Assembly (NCBI GenBank): GCA_019113165.1
Contig: DXHV01000086.1
Span: forward strand, 1-52,594
From: Candidatus Desulfovibrio intestinipullorum
Lineage (GTDB): Bacteria > Desulfobacterota > Desulfovibrionia > Desulfovibrionales > Desulfovibrionaceae
DNA length: 52,594 nucleotides
Direction of reading: 5' to 3'
Below, piece after piece: positions 16,871 through 25,832 of the stretch; the stretch's first letter is position 1, and every line of letters starts with the position of its first letter. The position numbers and the translations under genes were made by a program. Below the pieces are notes generated by a model, which did not search any database, was not told the origin of the DNA, and saw only the letters and a list, made by a program, of their open reading frames with translations.

Positions 16871-18067
16871 ATGCTGCTCAACAAAGCCCGTCTTCTGACC
16901 CCAGGCCCCACTCCCCTGCCCGAACAGGTGCGCCTGGCCCTTGCCCAGGACATGATCCACCACCGCAAGGGCGCCTTCCATGACCTCATGTTCAAAACCC
17001 AGGCCCAGCTGCAGACCCTCTTTGGCACAAGCCAGCCTGTGCTGCCCCTGTCCTGCTCCGGCACCGGCGCCATGACGGCTGCCGTGGAAGCGCTCTTTGC
17101 GCCGGGCGACACGGTCCTGTGCGCCAATGCCGGCAAGTTCGGCGAACGCTGGACCAGGATTGCCCAGTCCCGCAACCTGCACATCGTGGAAATCGATGTG
17201 GAATGGGGCTGCTGCATCAGCCCCGAGGATGTGGAAACCGCCCTGGCCGAACATCCCGAGGCAAAGGGCCTGCTCATCCAGCTCTCCGAGACGTCCACGG
17301 GCGTCCTGCACCCCATCCGCGAGATTGCGGCCAAGCTGCAGGGCACGGACGTGCTCCTGGTGGTGGACGGCATTTCCGGCGTGGGCATCTGCCCCTGTCC
17401 CATGGACGAATGGGGCATAGACTGCCTGCTCACAGGCTCGCAGAAGGGCCTCATGCTGCCTCCCGGCCTGGCCCTGCTGGCCCTGTCCGAGCGTGCCTGG
17501 AAGGTCTGCGAAAAGAACCACGAACAGAATGCCGGCTGCTTCTACTTCAACCTGCCTGCCGAGCGCGCCAAGCTGGCCAAGGGCGAGACCCACTTCACCT
17601 CCCCGGTCAACCTCATCCAGGGCCTGTCCGTGAGCATGGACATTCTGCTTGGCGAAGGCATGGAAGCCCTCTACCACAAGCAGTGGGCCCTGACCCAGCT
17701 CTGCCGCCGCAGCATACAGGCCATGGGCCTGATGCCCTTTGCCAGGAGCAACTACACCTGGGGCCTGACCAGCGTGCTTTTGCCCGATGCCGTGAACGGC
17801 ATCAAGGTCGTGCAGGACTGCGCGGAACGCTACGGCGTCTACATTTCCGGCGGCCAGGACGTGCTCAAGGGCCGCATCCTGCGCATTGCCCACATGGGCT
17901 GGATTGACTGGGCCGACCTTGTGGCAGGCCTCTATGCCGTGAACCGCTGCATTGTGGAAAACGGCGGCTTCTGCGGCTCCCACGACTTCCTGGAACAGGG
18001 GCTGGCCAGCTACCGGGCTGCCCTGGAAGGCGAAACGGGCACAGAACCCGTGCTCCTGCACAATTAG
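16871..18067 (+). CDS. Class V aminotransferase (alanine-glyoxylate / serine-pyruvate type)
   Basis: A 398-residue PLP enzyme of the alanine-glyoxylate/serine-pyruvate aminotransferase group. It opens with the family's typical LLTPGPTPLPEQVRLAL and contains LSCSGTGAMTAAVEALF, SETSTGVLHPI, LVVDGISGVG and the PLP lysine K192 in GSQKGLMLPPGLA. SGGQDVLKGRILRIAHMGW is the conserved C-terminal segment. It could act in serine/glyoxylate or phosphoserine-related metabolism; the exact substrate pair is not fixed by sequence. The DUF1844 gene follows after a 167-bp spacer with a hairpin. Confidence 0.9.
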   Translation: MLLNKARLLTPGPTPLPEQVRLALAQDMIHHRKGAFHDLMFKTQAQLQTLFGTSQPVLPLSCSGTGAMTAAVEALFAPGDTVLCANAGKFGERWTRIAQSRNLHIVEIDVEWGCCISPEDVETALAEHPEAKGLLIQLSETSTGVLHPIREIAAKLQGTDVLLVVDGISGVGICPCPMDEWGIDCLLTGSQKGLMLPPGLALLALSERAWKVCEKNHEQNAGCFYFNLPAERAKLAKGETHFTSPVNLIQGLSVSMDILLGEGMEALYHKQWALTQLCRRSIQAMGLMPFARSNYTWGLTSVLLPDAVNGIKVVQDCAERYGVYISGGQDVLKGRILRIAHMGWIDWADLVAGLYAVNRCIVENGGFCGSHDFLEQGLASYRAALEGETGTEPVLLHN

Positions 18068-18136
18068 CGTCTGCCAGGCTGACAAAACGGCCTCGAGATC
18101 CTATATAGAGAGCATCTCTGAACAACACGGCGCACA

Positions 18137-18185
18137 GGACAGACGCATGTCCAGGAGACACACATCCCGCCGCATGCGTCTGTCC
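18137..18185. promoter_or_regulatory. 13-bp perfect inverted repeat before the DUF1844 gene
   Basis: GGACAGACGCATG and CATGCGTCTGTCC are perfectly complementary across 23 bases. No T-run follows, so it may be a processing or regulatory fold between the aminotransferase gene and the DUF1844 gene, which starts 50 bp later. Confidence 0.5.
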
Positions 18186-18234
18186 TGTCCGTACGGCCCC
18201 TGTCACCCCACCCGAACCTTCAAAGAGGCATGGT

Positions 18235-18525
18235 ATGGAAGAGCCTCAGCAGAACACTGCCGAACACTGCCAGCTGCCGGAAATCACCTTTTCCACTTTC
18301 ATTCTCTCCCTTGCGTCCTCGACCCTGGTCCAGCTCGGCGAAGTGCCCAATCCGAGCAGCGGCGTCATTGCCGCCAACCTGCAGCTGGCCAAGCATGCCA
18401 TAGACACCCTGGCCATGCTGGAGGAAAAGACCCGCAAGGGCCTGACAGACGATGAAAAGCAGCTGCTGCAGAGTCTTTTGTACGAACTGAAGATGAAGTA
18501 CGTCTGCCTGCGCGACAAGCAGTAG
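18235..18525 (+). CDS. DUF1844 domain protein
   Basis: A 96-residue cytoplasmic protein matching DUF1844 in length and pattern: ITFSTFILSLASSTLVQLGEV at the start, then NLQLAKHAIDTLAMLEEKT and LLQSLLYELKMKYV. It is mostly alpha-helical and amphipathic. The family is widespread in deltaproteobacteria and has no established function. AAAGAGG lies about 8 bases before the ATG. It sits 121 bp before argC. Confidence 0.85.
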   Translation: MEEPQQNTAEHCQLPEITFSTFILSLASSTLVQLGEVPNPSSGVIAANLQLAKHAIDTLAMLEEKTRKGLTDDEKQLLQSLLYELKMKYVCLRDKQ

Positions 18526-18569
18526 GGCTTCATCAACTCCCGCTGATTCCCCGGCTGCCGCAAGGCCCG

Positions 18570-18587
18570 CCAGGAAGGACTTCCTGG
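18570..18587. promoter_or_regulatory. Compact hairpin upstream of argC
   Basis: CCAGGAAG-GA-CTTCCTGG is perfectly self-complementary and is embedded in a wider GCCGCAAGG/CCTTTGCGGGC pairing. It lies 60 bp before the argC start and could terminate or attenuate readthrough from the DUF1844 gene. Confidence 0.45.
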
Positions 18588-18646
18588 ACCTTTGCGGGCA
18601 CAAGCAATGAGCATGCAGCCTGCTCGGCATGAGGAAGACCGTCATC

Positions 18647-19699
18647 ATGGACAAAATTCGCGTTGGTCTTGTCGGCATCACCGGCTACACAGGCATGGAA
18701 CTGGCCCGCCTTCTGGCATCACATCCGCACATGGAGCTGACCATGGGCTGCTCCCGTTCCGAGGCAGGACGCAGGCTGGGAGAATTCTATCCCTTCCTGG
18801 AAGGCCTGCCCGGCGCCGATGTGATCATCAGCACCTATGCGCCCGAGGCCGTGGCCAGGGAATGCGATCTGGTCTTTCTGGCCGTACCCCATGGCAAGGC
18901 CATGGTCATGGCCCAGGAACTCTATGATCTGGGCCTCAGGGTCGTGGACCTCTCGGCAGACTTCCGCATCCATGATGCCGCTGTCTACGAGGCCTGGTAC
19001 AAGGTGCCGCATACCCAGAAGGACCTGCTGCCCGCGGCCGTCTACGGCCTGCCGGAATTCTATGCCGCCGACATAGCAAAGGCCCGTCTGGTGGCCAATC
19101 CCGGCTGCTACCCCACCTCGGCCCTGCTGGGTCTTGCGCCGGCCCTCACAAACGGCCTTGTGCGCACCGAAGACATTGTCATCGACTCCAAGTCCGGCAC
19201 CTCCGGCGCAGGCCGCAAGGCAGTCACCTCCTCGCTCTACTGCGAGGTCTCGGACTCCTTCAAGGCCTATGGTCTTGGCAAGCACAGGCATACGCCGGAA
19301 ATCGAGCAGGAACTCTCCCTGCTGGCCGGCACGCCCGTGACCGTGTCCTTCAACACCCACCTTGTGCCCATGAACAGGGGCATTCTCTCCACCATCTACA
19401 CAAAGCGCGCCCGCAAGGCGAACCTTGACGAAGTCTGGCAGATCTACAGCGACTTCTACAGGAATCATCCCTTTGTGCGCGTCTGTCCCAGGGGCGTCCT
19501 GCCAGAGACCCGCTTTGTGCGCGGCAGCCTCTTCTGCGACATGGGCCTTGTGGTGGACGAGAGAACGGACCGCCTGCTCATTGTCTCCGTCATTGACAAC
19601 ATCTGCCGCGGCGCCTCCGGCCAGGCCCTGGCCAATGCCAACCTCATGTGCGGCCTGCCCATGTCCGCTGGCCTGGCCCAGGCCCCGCTCCTGCCCTAA
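18647..19699 (+). CDS. argC: N-acetyl-gamma-glutamyl-phosphate reductase
   Basis: A 350-residue ArgC, the NADPH-dependent third enzyme of arginine synthesis, reducing N-acetylglutamyl phosphate to the semialdehyde. The NADP fold begins VGLVGITGYTGMELARLL. The catalytic cysteine is C154 in VANPGCYPTSALLGL, followed by IDSKSGTSGAGRKA and the substrate-site histidine segment GKHRHTPEIEQEL. The ATG at 18647 is preferred over 18629 because GAGGAAG lies about 10 bases upstream of it. No other arg gene is adjacent. hypD starts 21 bp later. Confidence 0.96.
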   Translation: MDKIRVGLVGITGYTGMELARLLASHPHMELTMGCSRSEAGRRLGEFYPFLEGLPGADVIISTYAPEAVARECDLVFLAVPHGKAMVMAQELYDLGLRVVDLSADFRIHDAAVYEAWYKVPHTQKDLLPAAVYGLPEFYAADIAKARLVANPGCYPTSALLGLAPALTNGLVRTEDIVIDSKSGTSGAGRKAVTSSLYCEVSDSFKAYGLGKHRHTPEIEQELSLLAGTPVTVSFNTHLVPMNRGILSTIYTKRARKANLDEVWQIYSDFYRNHPFVRVCPRGVLPETRFVRGSLFCDMGLVVDERTDRLLIVSVIDNICRGASGQALANANLMCGLPMSAGLAQAPLLP

Positions 19700-19720
19700 G
19701 GCCTCCGGGGACGGATTATC

Positions 19721-20878
19721 ATGGTTTCCTCCATGCACACAGAACCAGGAACAGAACAGGCCAGTCAGGCTGAAGACCTGGGCAATCTGGACAACCAGCT
19801 GCAGGATCCCGTCCTGTGCCGGCAGCTTCTGCACCGTCTTGAGGCAGCTCTCGCGGACCTGCCAGGCCAGACCATGCGCTTCATGGAAGTCTGCGGCACC
19901 CATACGGTCTCCATCTTCCAGAGCGGCCTGCGATCCCTTCTGCCTGCAGGCATTACCCATCTCTCGGGGCCCGGCTGTCCCGTCTGCGTGACCCATGACG
20001 CGGAAGTGGCGGCCTTTCTGGAAATGGCCGCCATGGACAATGTCTGCCTGTGCACCTTCGGGGATCTCATCCGCGTGCCCGGTCCCCACGGCCAGAGTCT
20101 CAAGCATGCCATGGCCCGCGGCGCCAGGGTGCGCATTGTCTACTCGCCCCTGGAGGCCCTGGACATTGCCGCAAAGAATCCGCAGTGGACCGTGGTCTTC
20201 CTTGGCATAGGCTTCGAGACCACGGCGCCCACGGTGGCAGCCACCATCCTCACGGCCAGGCAGAGGAAGCTTGCCAACTTCTGCGTCTTCTCCCTGCACA
20301 AGCTGGTGCCGCCGGCCCTGAAGGTGCTCTTGCGCGATCAGGACGCGCACATTGATGCCTTCCTTCTGCCAGGCCACGTGGCCATGGTCACGGGGCTTGC
20401 GCCCTTTGCCTTCCTGGCAGAGGACTGGCAGGTACCAGGCTGCGTGGCAGGCTTCACGCCGGCCGACATCCTGCTGGCCCTGTGCCTTCTGGCCGAAGAC
20501 CTGCGCGACGGAACCCCAAGAGTGCAGAATGCCTATGCACGGGCTGTGCCCGAACAGGGCAATCCCAGGGCCCAGGACCTCCTGCACACGGTCTTCGAGC
20601 CCCGCGACGCCCTGTGGCGCGGCCTTGGCAGTATCCCCGAGAGCGGGCTTGGCCTTGCCCCCGACTTTGCGGACATGGACGCCCTGGCACGCCTTGGCAT
20701 CAGTCTGCACGAGACGCCGCCCCTGCCGGGCTGCCGCTGCGGCGAGGTGCTCAAGGGCCGCATCGAACCCAGGGACTGCCCTCTCTTTGCCAGGGTGTGC
20801 ACGCCCCTTGATCCCGTGGGCCCCTGCATGGTGTCCACGGAAGGCAGTTGCGCCGCCTACTACAAGTATTCCCTCTAA
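19721..20878 (+). CDS. hypD: Hydrogenase maturation protein HypD
   Basis: A 385-residue HypD, the iron-sulfur scaffold that assembles the Fe(CN)2CO group of NiFe hydrogenases with HypC. An N-terminal extension of about 45 residues precedes MRFMEVCGTHT, then the GPGCPVC motif with catalytic cysteines. The family segments IGFETTAPT and LLPGHVAMV follow. The C-terminal cluster domain has GCRCGEVLKGRIEPRDCPLF, then VCTPLDPVGPC. HypC, HypE and hydrogenase genes are not in the window, so hypD is separated from the usual hyp operon. The start could also be the ATG at 19733. Confidence 0.96.
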   Translation: MVSSMHTEPGTEQASQAEDLGNLDNQLQDPVLCRQLLHRLEAALADLPGQTMRFMEVCGTHTVSIFQSGLRSLLPAGITHLSGPGCPVCVTHDAEVAAFLEMAAMDNVCLCTFGDLIRVPGPHGQSLKHAMARGARVRIVYSPLEALDIAAKNPQWTVVFLGIGFETTAPTVAATILTARQRKLANFCVFSLHKLVPPALKVLLRDQDAHIDAFLLPGHVAMVTGLAPFAFLAEDWQVPGCVAGFTPADILLALCLLAEDLRDGTPRVQNAYARAVPEQGNPRAQDLLHTVFEPRDALWRGLGSIPESGLGLAPDFADMDALARLGISLHETPPLPGCRCGEVLKGRIEPRDCPLFARVCTPLDPVGPCMVSTEGSCAAYYKYSL

Positions 20879-20885
20879 ATGCCGA

Positions 20886-20905
20886 AGGGGCCCCGCGGGG
20901 CCCCT
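20886..20905. terminator. GC-rich terminator-like hairpin after hypD
   Basis: AGGGGCCCCGCGGGGCCCCT is a near-continuous palindrome 8 bp after the stop. It lacks a T-run. Confidence 0.5.
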
Positions 20906-20915
20906 GTTCCACATT

Positions 20916-20969
20916 GAGCATTCCTGACACAACGGTTCGCTTCAGCCTGCCCCCAAGTCAGGAATGCTC
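20916..20969. promoter_or_regulatory. 13-bp inverted repeat between hypD and menI
   Basis: GAGCATTCCTGAC and GTCAGGAATGCTC are perfect complements separated by 28 bases. It sits 55 bp upstream of the first men gene, where a promoter operator or leader fold would be expected. Confidence 0.5.
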
Positions 20970-21023
20970 GCACTTTGTCTGCACCCTTTCCTTTCCCCCG
21001 CATTGGGGGTAACAGGAGGCACC

Positions 21024-21521
21024 ATGTCCGAGCCTCAGGTCTCGAAGTCCGCCGCTGCAGCCAGCCTGCAGGGCCCCGACCAGGGTACTGGCACTGACCA
21101 GGCCCTGGATCTCTCCCGCTGCATTGTCAGCGCCCTGGGCATCAGCTTTCTTGGCAGCGATCCAATGGGCGCATCAGAGCCAGGCGCTCCAGGCTGGGCC
21201 CTGCTTGCGGACATGCCCGTGGACGAGCGCACCTGCCAGCCCTACGGGTATCTGAGCGGCGGCGCCTCCCTGGCCCTGGCCGAAACCCTGGCAGGCTACG
21301 GGTCGGCCCTCTTTCTGCCTGCCACCCACAAGCCCGTAGGCGTCACGGTCTCGGCCAATCACGTGAGTGCCGCTCCGGTGGGCCACACGGTACAGGGCCG
21401 GGCAACCCTTGTGCACAAGGGCCGCACGACCCATGTCTGGAACGTGGACATCACGGACACGGACACAGGCCGGCTCATCTCCACGGCCCGCGTCCTCAAC
21501 CAGATTCTCCCTGTCCTCTGA
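21024..21521 (+). CDS. menI: 1,4-dihydroxy-2-naphthoyl-CoA hydrolase (hotdog thioesterase)
   Basis: A 165-residue hotdog thioesterase with GYLSGGASLALAETLAGYGSA (catalytic glutamate in the long helix) and the typical strands VGVTVSANHVSAAPVGHTVQGRA. Its place at the head of an all-menaquinone gene run makes DHNA-CoA hydrolysis, the MenI step, the best assignment; the fold alone would not specify this. A 30-residue N-terminal extension is poorly conserved in appearance. The ATG at 21024 has ACAGGAGG about 6 bases upstream. menF begins 125 bp later. Confidence 0.83.
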   Translation: MSEPQVSKSAAAASLQGPDQGTGTDQALDLSRCIVSALGISFLGSDPMGASEPGAPGWALLADMPVDERTCQPYGYLSGGASLALAETLAGYGSALFLPATHKPVGVTVSANHVSAAPVGHTVQGRATLVHKGRTTHVWNVDITDTDTGRLISTARVLNQILPVL

Positions 21522-21646
21522 GTCGCCCGGATCTTTTCGGTTCCTCCGATTCTTCCGGATCCTTTCCTTCCCTGAGCCGGCTTTCGCGCCCGCTCCCCTT
21601 AACGCTTCTCCCACACGGCCCCTGACAGGCCTTCGTTGCTCCCGCC

Positions 21647-22816
21647 ATGCCCAGATCCTTCCAGTCCCATCCCGATACGCCAGACAGTCTCTCCAGGGCC
21701 GACGTGCTCCTGCGCGCAGACGTCTCCTTTGCCCTGGCACGGCCGCCTCATGGCGAGCCCGTGCTCGTCATGCAGCGCGACGGCCATGACACGCGCTTCG
21801 AGCACCTTGCCGACCTGCACGGCACAGGCTTTGTGCTCTGTCCCTTTGCCGAGAAACAGGGGCACCCTGTGGTGCTCATCCGGGACGAAATCGTTGTCAG
21901 GGGCTGGCAGAACATAGAAAGGGCCCTGCACAATGCGGCCAGGGATCTGCACGAGGAAGTAAGCATGCCCTCCTTTGCCGTGCCTTCGGCGCAGGTGCTC
22001 AGGGAGCGGCTTTTCCAGGCAAAGCCCGATTCCGGCTACGCCGGCGCCCTGTCGGCCTTTCTTGCCGAGCTGCGCAGCGGCCGCTTCGACAAGCTCGTCC
22101 TCTCGCGCTCCCAGAACGTCACGGGCTCCTATTCCGCAGCCCGCATCTTCAGCGAGGCCTGCCGGCTCTATCCCGGCGCCATGGTCACCCTGTGCCACGG
22201 CCACTGCGGCACCTGGATCGGGGCAAGCCCCGAGGTCCTCGTGAAGGGCCAGGGCGACAACTGGCAGACCATGGCCCTGGCCGGCACTCACAAGTGCGAG
22301 TCAACGGAGCCCTGGGACGAGAAGAATCGTCACGAACAGGAAATCGTGAGCCAGTACATCCGCAGCACCCTCAGGCCCTTTGTCTCGAAAATCCAGGAAA
22401 CAGGCCCCTATGCGGCGCCGGCAGGCAGCGTGGAACACTTGCGCACGGACTTTACCTTTTCCCTCAGGCAGAGCACGGATCTGCACGAGCTTGCGGCTGC
22501 CCTGCATCCCACCCCTGCCGTCTGCGGCCTGCCCAAAACGGAAGCCCTGACGCGCATTCTGACCACGGAAAGCCTGGATCGCCGCTATTACGCGGGCTTT
22601 CTCGGCTGGTGGGGCCAGGACGAGGCCGCCCTCTACGTGAACCTGCGCTGCCTCAAGCTCTATGCCGGCGGCGTGCGCCTCTACGCAGGCGGCGGCATAC
22701 TGCCCGAGTCCACCCTGGAGCAGGAGTGGCAGGAAACCTGTCACAAGATGTGCACCATGCTGGTCCTGCTCGGCAGGCAGGACGAGGCCTGTCCGGCGGA
22801 CAACCAGCCGGCCTGA
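21647..22816 (+). CDS. menF: Isochorismate synthase
   Basis: A 389-residue chorismate-utilising enzyme. Signatures are DKLVLSRSQNV (with the general-base lysine), TWIGASPEVL, MALAGTHK, the EQEIVSQYI helix, HPTPAVCGLPK and YYAGFLGWWG, then LRCLKLYAGGVRLYAGGGI. These match MenF/EntC rather than anthranilate or PABA synthase, and its place before menD fits. It converts chorismate to isochorismate in the first committed step of menaquinone synthesis. No good Shine-Dalgarno site precedes the ATG at 21647, so the start is moderately certain. menD starts 92 bp after its end. Confidence 0.93.
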   Translation: MPRSFQSHPDTPDSLSRADVLLRADVSFALARPPHGEPVLVMQRDGHDTRFEHLADLHGTGFVLCPFAEKQGHPVVLIRDEIVVRGWQNIERALHNAARDLHEEVSMPSFAVPSAQVLRERLFQAKPDSGYAGALSAFLAELRSGRFDKLVLSRSQNVTGSYSAARIFSEACRLYPGAMVTLCHGHCGTWIGASPEVLVKGQGDNWQTMALAGTHKCESTEPWDEKNRHEQEIVSQYIRSTLRPFVSKIQETGPYAAPAGSVEHLRTDFTFSLRQSTDLHELAAALHPTPAVCGLPKTEALTRILTTESLDRRYYAGFLGWWGQDEAALYVNLRCLKLYAGGVRLYAGGGILPESTLEQEWQETCHKMCTMLVLLGRQDEACPADNQPA

Positions 22817-22908
22817 CCGCAGCCCGGCTGCCTCATGCACTGCCCCACAGCCGGCTGGCTCAGGACTGGCTGGCATTTTCATGGTTTTTGCGAACAGCAA
22901 GGTTGGTC

Positions 22909-24645
22909 ATGTATTCCGACAATGAATGTATACTGCAGCTGACAGCCCTGCTCTGCGCCCATCACGTGGAGCATGTGGTAGTCTGTGCCGGCTCGCGCAA
23001 TGCGCCCCTGGCCCATTCCCTGGCCTCCTGTCCGAAACTTGTCACCCACCCCTGCGTGGACGAGCGCAGTGGCGCCTTCGAGGCCTTAGGGCTCATGCAG
23101 GGCCTGCAACGCCCCGTGGCCCTCTGCGTGACCTCAGGATCCGCCCTGCTCGATGCGGCGCCGGCCGTGGCCGAGGCCTTCTATCAGGAGCTGCCCCTGA
23201 TCGTGATTTCGGCCGACCGGCCCCTGGCCTGGATTGACCAGCGCGACGGACAGACCATCCGCCAGCCGGGCAGCCTGCACAACTTTGTGCGCCGGGAAGT
23301 GTCCCTGCCGGTCATTGCCTCGGCCGAGGACCGCTGGCACTGCAACCGCCTCATCAACGAGGCCCTGCTGGAAGCCGTGGCCCCGGTTCCAGGTCCCGTG
23401 CACATCAATATTCCCCTGAGCGAACCGCTCTTTCACTTTGCCACACCCGACCTGCCTGCAGTGCGCACCATGCAGCGCAGCTTTGCCCAGGGCCTGACCC
23501 TGGATGCCGAAGCAAGGGCCACCTGGCAGACGGCCCGGCGCATCCTGGTCCTGCCCGGACAGATGCTGCCCGATGCCCATATGGCAGCGCTTGTGCACGG
23601 CCTTTGCAGGCAGCATGTGGTGGTGGCCGCCGAGCACCTGGCCAATCTGGGCGATCCGGTCCGGGATACGGCAGGCGATGCAGCCTGTCCCCTGGTGACC
23701 CGGGCCGACCTTGTCATGGCGGGACTGGGCTCAGGGTCACAGGAAGCCGAAGCGCTCCTGGCCCCGGATCTGGTGATCACCCTGGGCGGCCATATCGTCA
23801 GCAAGCGCCTGAAAAAATATCTGCGTACACTCCCTCATCTGGTCCACTGGCATGTCAGCGCCGATGGCTCCATGCCCGACCTCTTCCAGCATCTGGAACG
23901 GGTCTTTGCCTGCCAGGCCCCTGCCTTTGTGCAGGCTCTGACGGACCTTCACAAGGAGGCCTGGGATGCGGCCTTTGTGCAGGCCTGGACCAACGCTGAC
24001 GCCCGTGCTGATGCAGCACTCAGGGAAACCCTGGCGCAAAACGCCCAGGCAGAGACGGCCTTCAGTGACGTCTTCCTCATGCAGCGCTTCCTGAACAGCA
24101 TGCCCGAAGGGGCAGCCCTGCACCTTGCCAACAGCTCGCCCGTGCGCAATGCCCAGTTCTGGCCCCTGCCAAAAGAAACCCGCGTCTTCTGCAACCGCGG
24201 GGTCAACGGCATAGACGGATCCCTCTCCGCAGCCATGGGCTGTGCCAGAGTCACAGACGGCCCCGTCTTCTGCTGCATTGGCGATTTAAGCTTCTTCTAC
24301 GATGTGAATGCCCTCTGGCGCGAGGATCTGCCTGGCAACCTGCACATCCTGCTCTTCAACAATCAGGGCGGGCTCATCTTCCGCACCCTGCCCGGACTCT
24401 CCTCGCCCTATCTGGCAAGCCACATTGCCGGCGCCAACAGCCTGCAGGCCAGGGCTGTTGCAGAAAATGCCCATCTTGCCTACTTTTCTGCGGTCACGCT
24501 GCAGGAGTTCGAGCGTGTGCTGCCCGCATTCTGCAGCCACAAGGGCTCCTGCATCCTGGAAGTGCAGACAAATCCCGCGATCTGCGCAAAAGCCCAGCAG
24601 GAGCTCACGGCCGCCTGTGCCAGGGCAGCTCTCAGGGACGCGTAG
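22909..24645 (+). CDS. menD: 2-succinyl-5-enolpyruvyl-6-hydroxy-3-cyclohexene-1-carboxylate synthase
   Basis: A 578-residue thiamine-diphosphate enzyme joining isochorismate and 2-oxoglutarate. The N-terminal domain begins with [30 protein letters not shown] and [11 protein letters not shown] (the glutamate that activates TPP). [20 protein letters not shown] and ISADRP follow. The TPP diphosphate motif near the C-terminus is [14 protein letters not shown], where most MenD have H in place of [16 protein letters not shown] is also typical. The ATG at 22909 has AAGG about 7 bases upstream and starts exactly at the conserved region. Confidence 0.95.
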   Translation: MYSDNECILQLTALLCAHHVEHVVVCAGSRNAPLAHSLASCPKLVTHPCVDERSGAFEALGLMQGLQRPVALCVTSGSALLDAAPAVAEAFYQELPLIVISADRPLAWIDQRDGQTIRQPGSLHNFVRREVSLPVIASAEDRWHCNRLINEALLEAVAPVPGPVHINIPLSEPLFHFATPDLPAVRTMQRSFAQGLTLDAEARATWQTARRILVLPGQMLPDAHMAALVHGLCRQHVVVAAEHLANLGDPVRDTAGDAACPLVTRADLVMAGLGSGSQEAEALLAPDLVITLGGHIVSKRLKKYLRTLPHLVHWHVSADGSMPDLFQHLERVFACQAPAFVQALTDLHKEAWDAAFVQAWTNADARADAALRETLAQNAQAETAFSDVFLMQRFLNSMPEGAALHLANSSPVRNAQFWPLPKETRVFCNRGVNGIDGSLSAAMGCARVTDGPVFCCIGDLSFFYDVNALWREDLPGNLHILLFNNQGGLIFRTLPGLSSPYLASHIAGANSLQARAVAENAHLAYFSAVTLQEFERVLPAFCSHKGSCILEVQTNPAICAKAQQELTAACARAALRDA

Positions 24646-24751
24646 CAGGGACAGGGCGCCAGGTGCCGCAAGGGAGACCGCGCACAACCCGATGCGCCCA
24701 GCTGCCCGGACACAGCATGGGCCGGAAACGGCTTCGGGCGGAACTATTCAT

Positions 24752-24798
24752 CTGCCAGAAAGCAGCTGGCAGAAAGCATGTCTGGCGCCACGCCAGAC
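24752..24798. promoter_or_regulatory. Two consecutive hairpins before menB
   Basis: CTGCCAG/CTGGCAG (24752-24772) and GTCTGGCG-CCA-CGCCAGAC (24780-24798) lie in the 196-bp menD-menB spacer. Without T-runs they may set relative expression or protect the menB transcript. Confidence 0.45.
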
Positions 24799-24841
24799 TG
24801 ACAGGCTGCCAGGCAAACAGTCTGGCCATACGGAGGAGTTC

Positions 24842-25663
24842 ATGGCTGTCAGGGAATGGAAACCCATCAAGACCTATGAGGAAATTCTCTTTGACTGGTA
24901 CGAGGGCATAGCCCGCATTACCATCAACAGGCCCAGGTACCGCAATGCCTTCACCCCGGAAACCACCAAGGAAATGTCCGACGCCTTTGCCATCTGCCGC
25001 GAGGACCCGGACATCAACGTGGTCGTGCTCACCGGTGCCGGCGACAAGGCCTTCTGCAGCGGCGGCGACATGCACGTGAAGGACAGGGGCGGCTACCGGG
25101 GCAAGGACGGCGTCAAGCGCCTCAACATCCTGGATGTGCAGAAGCAGATCCGCTCCCTGCCCAAGCCCGTCATTGCCATGGTCAACGGTTATGCCATTGG
25201 CGGCGGCCATGTGCTGCACGTGGTCTGCGATCTGAGCATTGCCTCGGAAAATGCCATCTTCGGCCAGACCGGCCCCCATGTGGGCAGCTTTGACGCAGGC
25301 TTCGGAGCCAGCTACCTGGCCCGCGTGGTCGGCCAGAAGAAGGCCCGCGAAATCTGGTTCCTCTGCCGTCAGTACTCCGCGGCCGAGGCCCTGCAGATGG
25401 GCCTGGTCAATGCCGTGGTGCCCTTCGACCGCCTGGAGGACGAGACCGTGGCCTGGGCCGAACGCATGATGGAAATGAGCCCCATGGCCCTGCGCATGAT
25501 CAAGGTCGGCCTCAATGCCGAGCTGGACGGTCAGGCGGGCATACAGGAACTGGCCGGCGACGCCACCCTGCTCTACTACCTCACCGACGAAGCCCAGGAA
25601 GGCGGCAAGGCCTTCCTGGAAAAGCGCAAGCCCAACTTCAAGGACTATCCCAAGTTCCCCTAG
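24842..25663 (+). CDS. menB: 1,4-dihydroxy-2-naphthoyl-CoA synthase
   Basis: A 273-residue crotonase-fold enzyme closing the second ring of the naphthoquinone. [21 protein letters not shown] is the oxyanion-hole loop, followed by [55 protein letters not shown] is the MenB signature; the QTG indicates the bicarbonate-dependent class. The C-terminus [21 protein letters not shown] is typical. The ATG follows a strong CGGAGGAG site. It is longer in spacing from menD than other pairs, with hairpins in between. Confidence 0.97.
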   Translation: MAVREWKPIKTYEEILFDWYEGIARITINRPRYRNAFTPETTKEMSDAFAICREDPDINVVVLTGAGDKAFCSGGDMHVKDRGGYRGKDGVKRLNILDVQKQIRSLPKPVIAMVNGYAIGGGHVLHVVCDLSIASENAIFGQTGPHVGSFDAGFGASYLARVVGQKKAREIWFLCRQYSAAEALQMGLVNAVVPFDRLEDETVAWAERMMEMSPMALRMIKVGLNAELDGQAGIQELAGDATLLYYLTDEAQEGGKAFLEKRKPNFKDYPKFP

Positions 25664-25683
25664 ACCCCATGCCCGGGGCTGGC

Positions 25684-25710
25684 CCTGCAGGTCGCCGACC
25701 GGCCTGCAGG
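25684..25710. promoter_or_regulatory. Hairpin before menC
   Basis: CCTGCAGG and CG pair with CG and CCTGCAGG across a short loop, 21 bp past the menB stop. A T-rich tract follows about 15 bp later, and a weak promoter-like TTGTAC at 25744 precedes menC, so menC-menE may have some separate transcription. Confidence 0.4.
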
Positions 25711-25832
25711 CCCTGGGGTACGGGATTTTGTTCGTCGTCCGTCTTGTACTCTTCAGTCATTCGCTGTACACAATATATCATCAGGCTGGCCTCAAAAAAG
25801 CATTCATCCCGACCTCTACAACGGAGGACACA

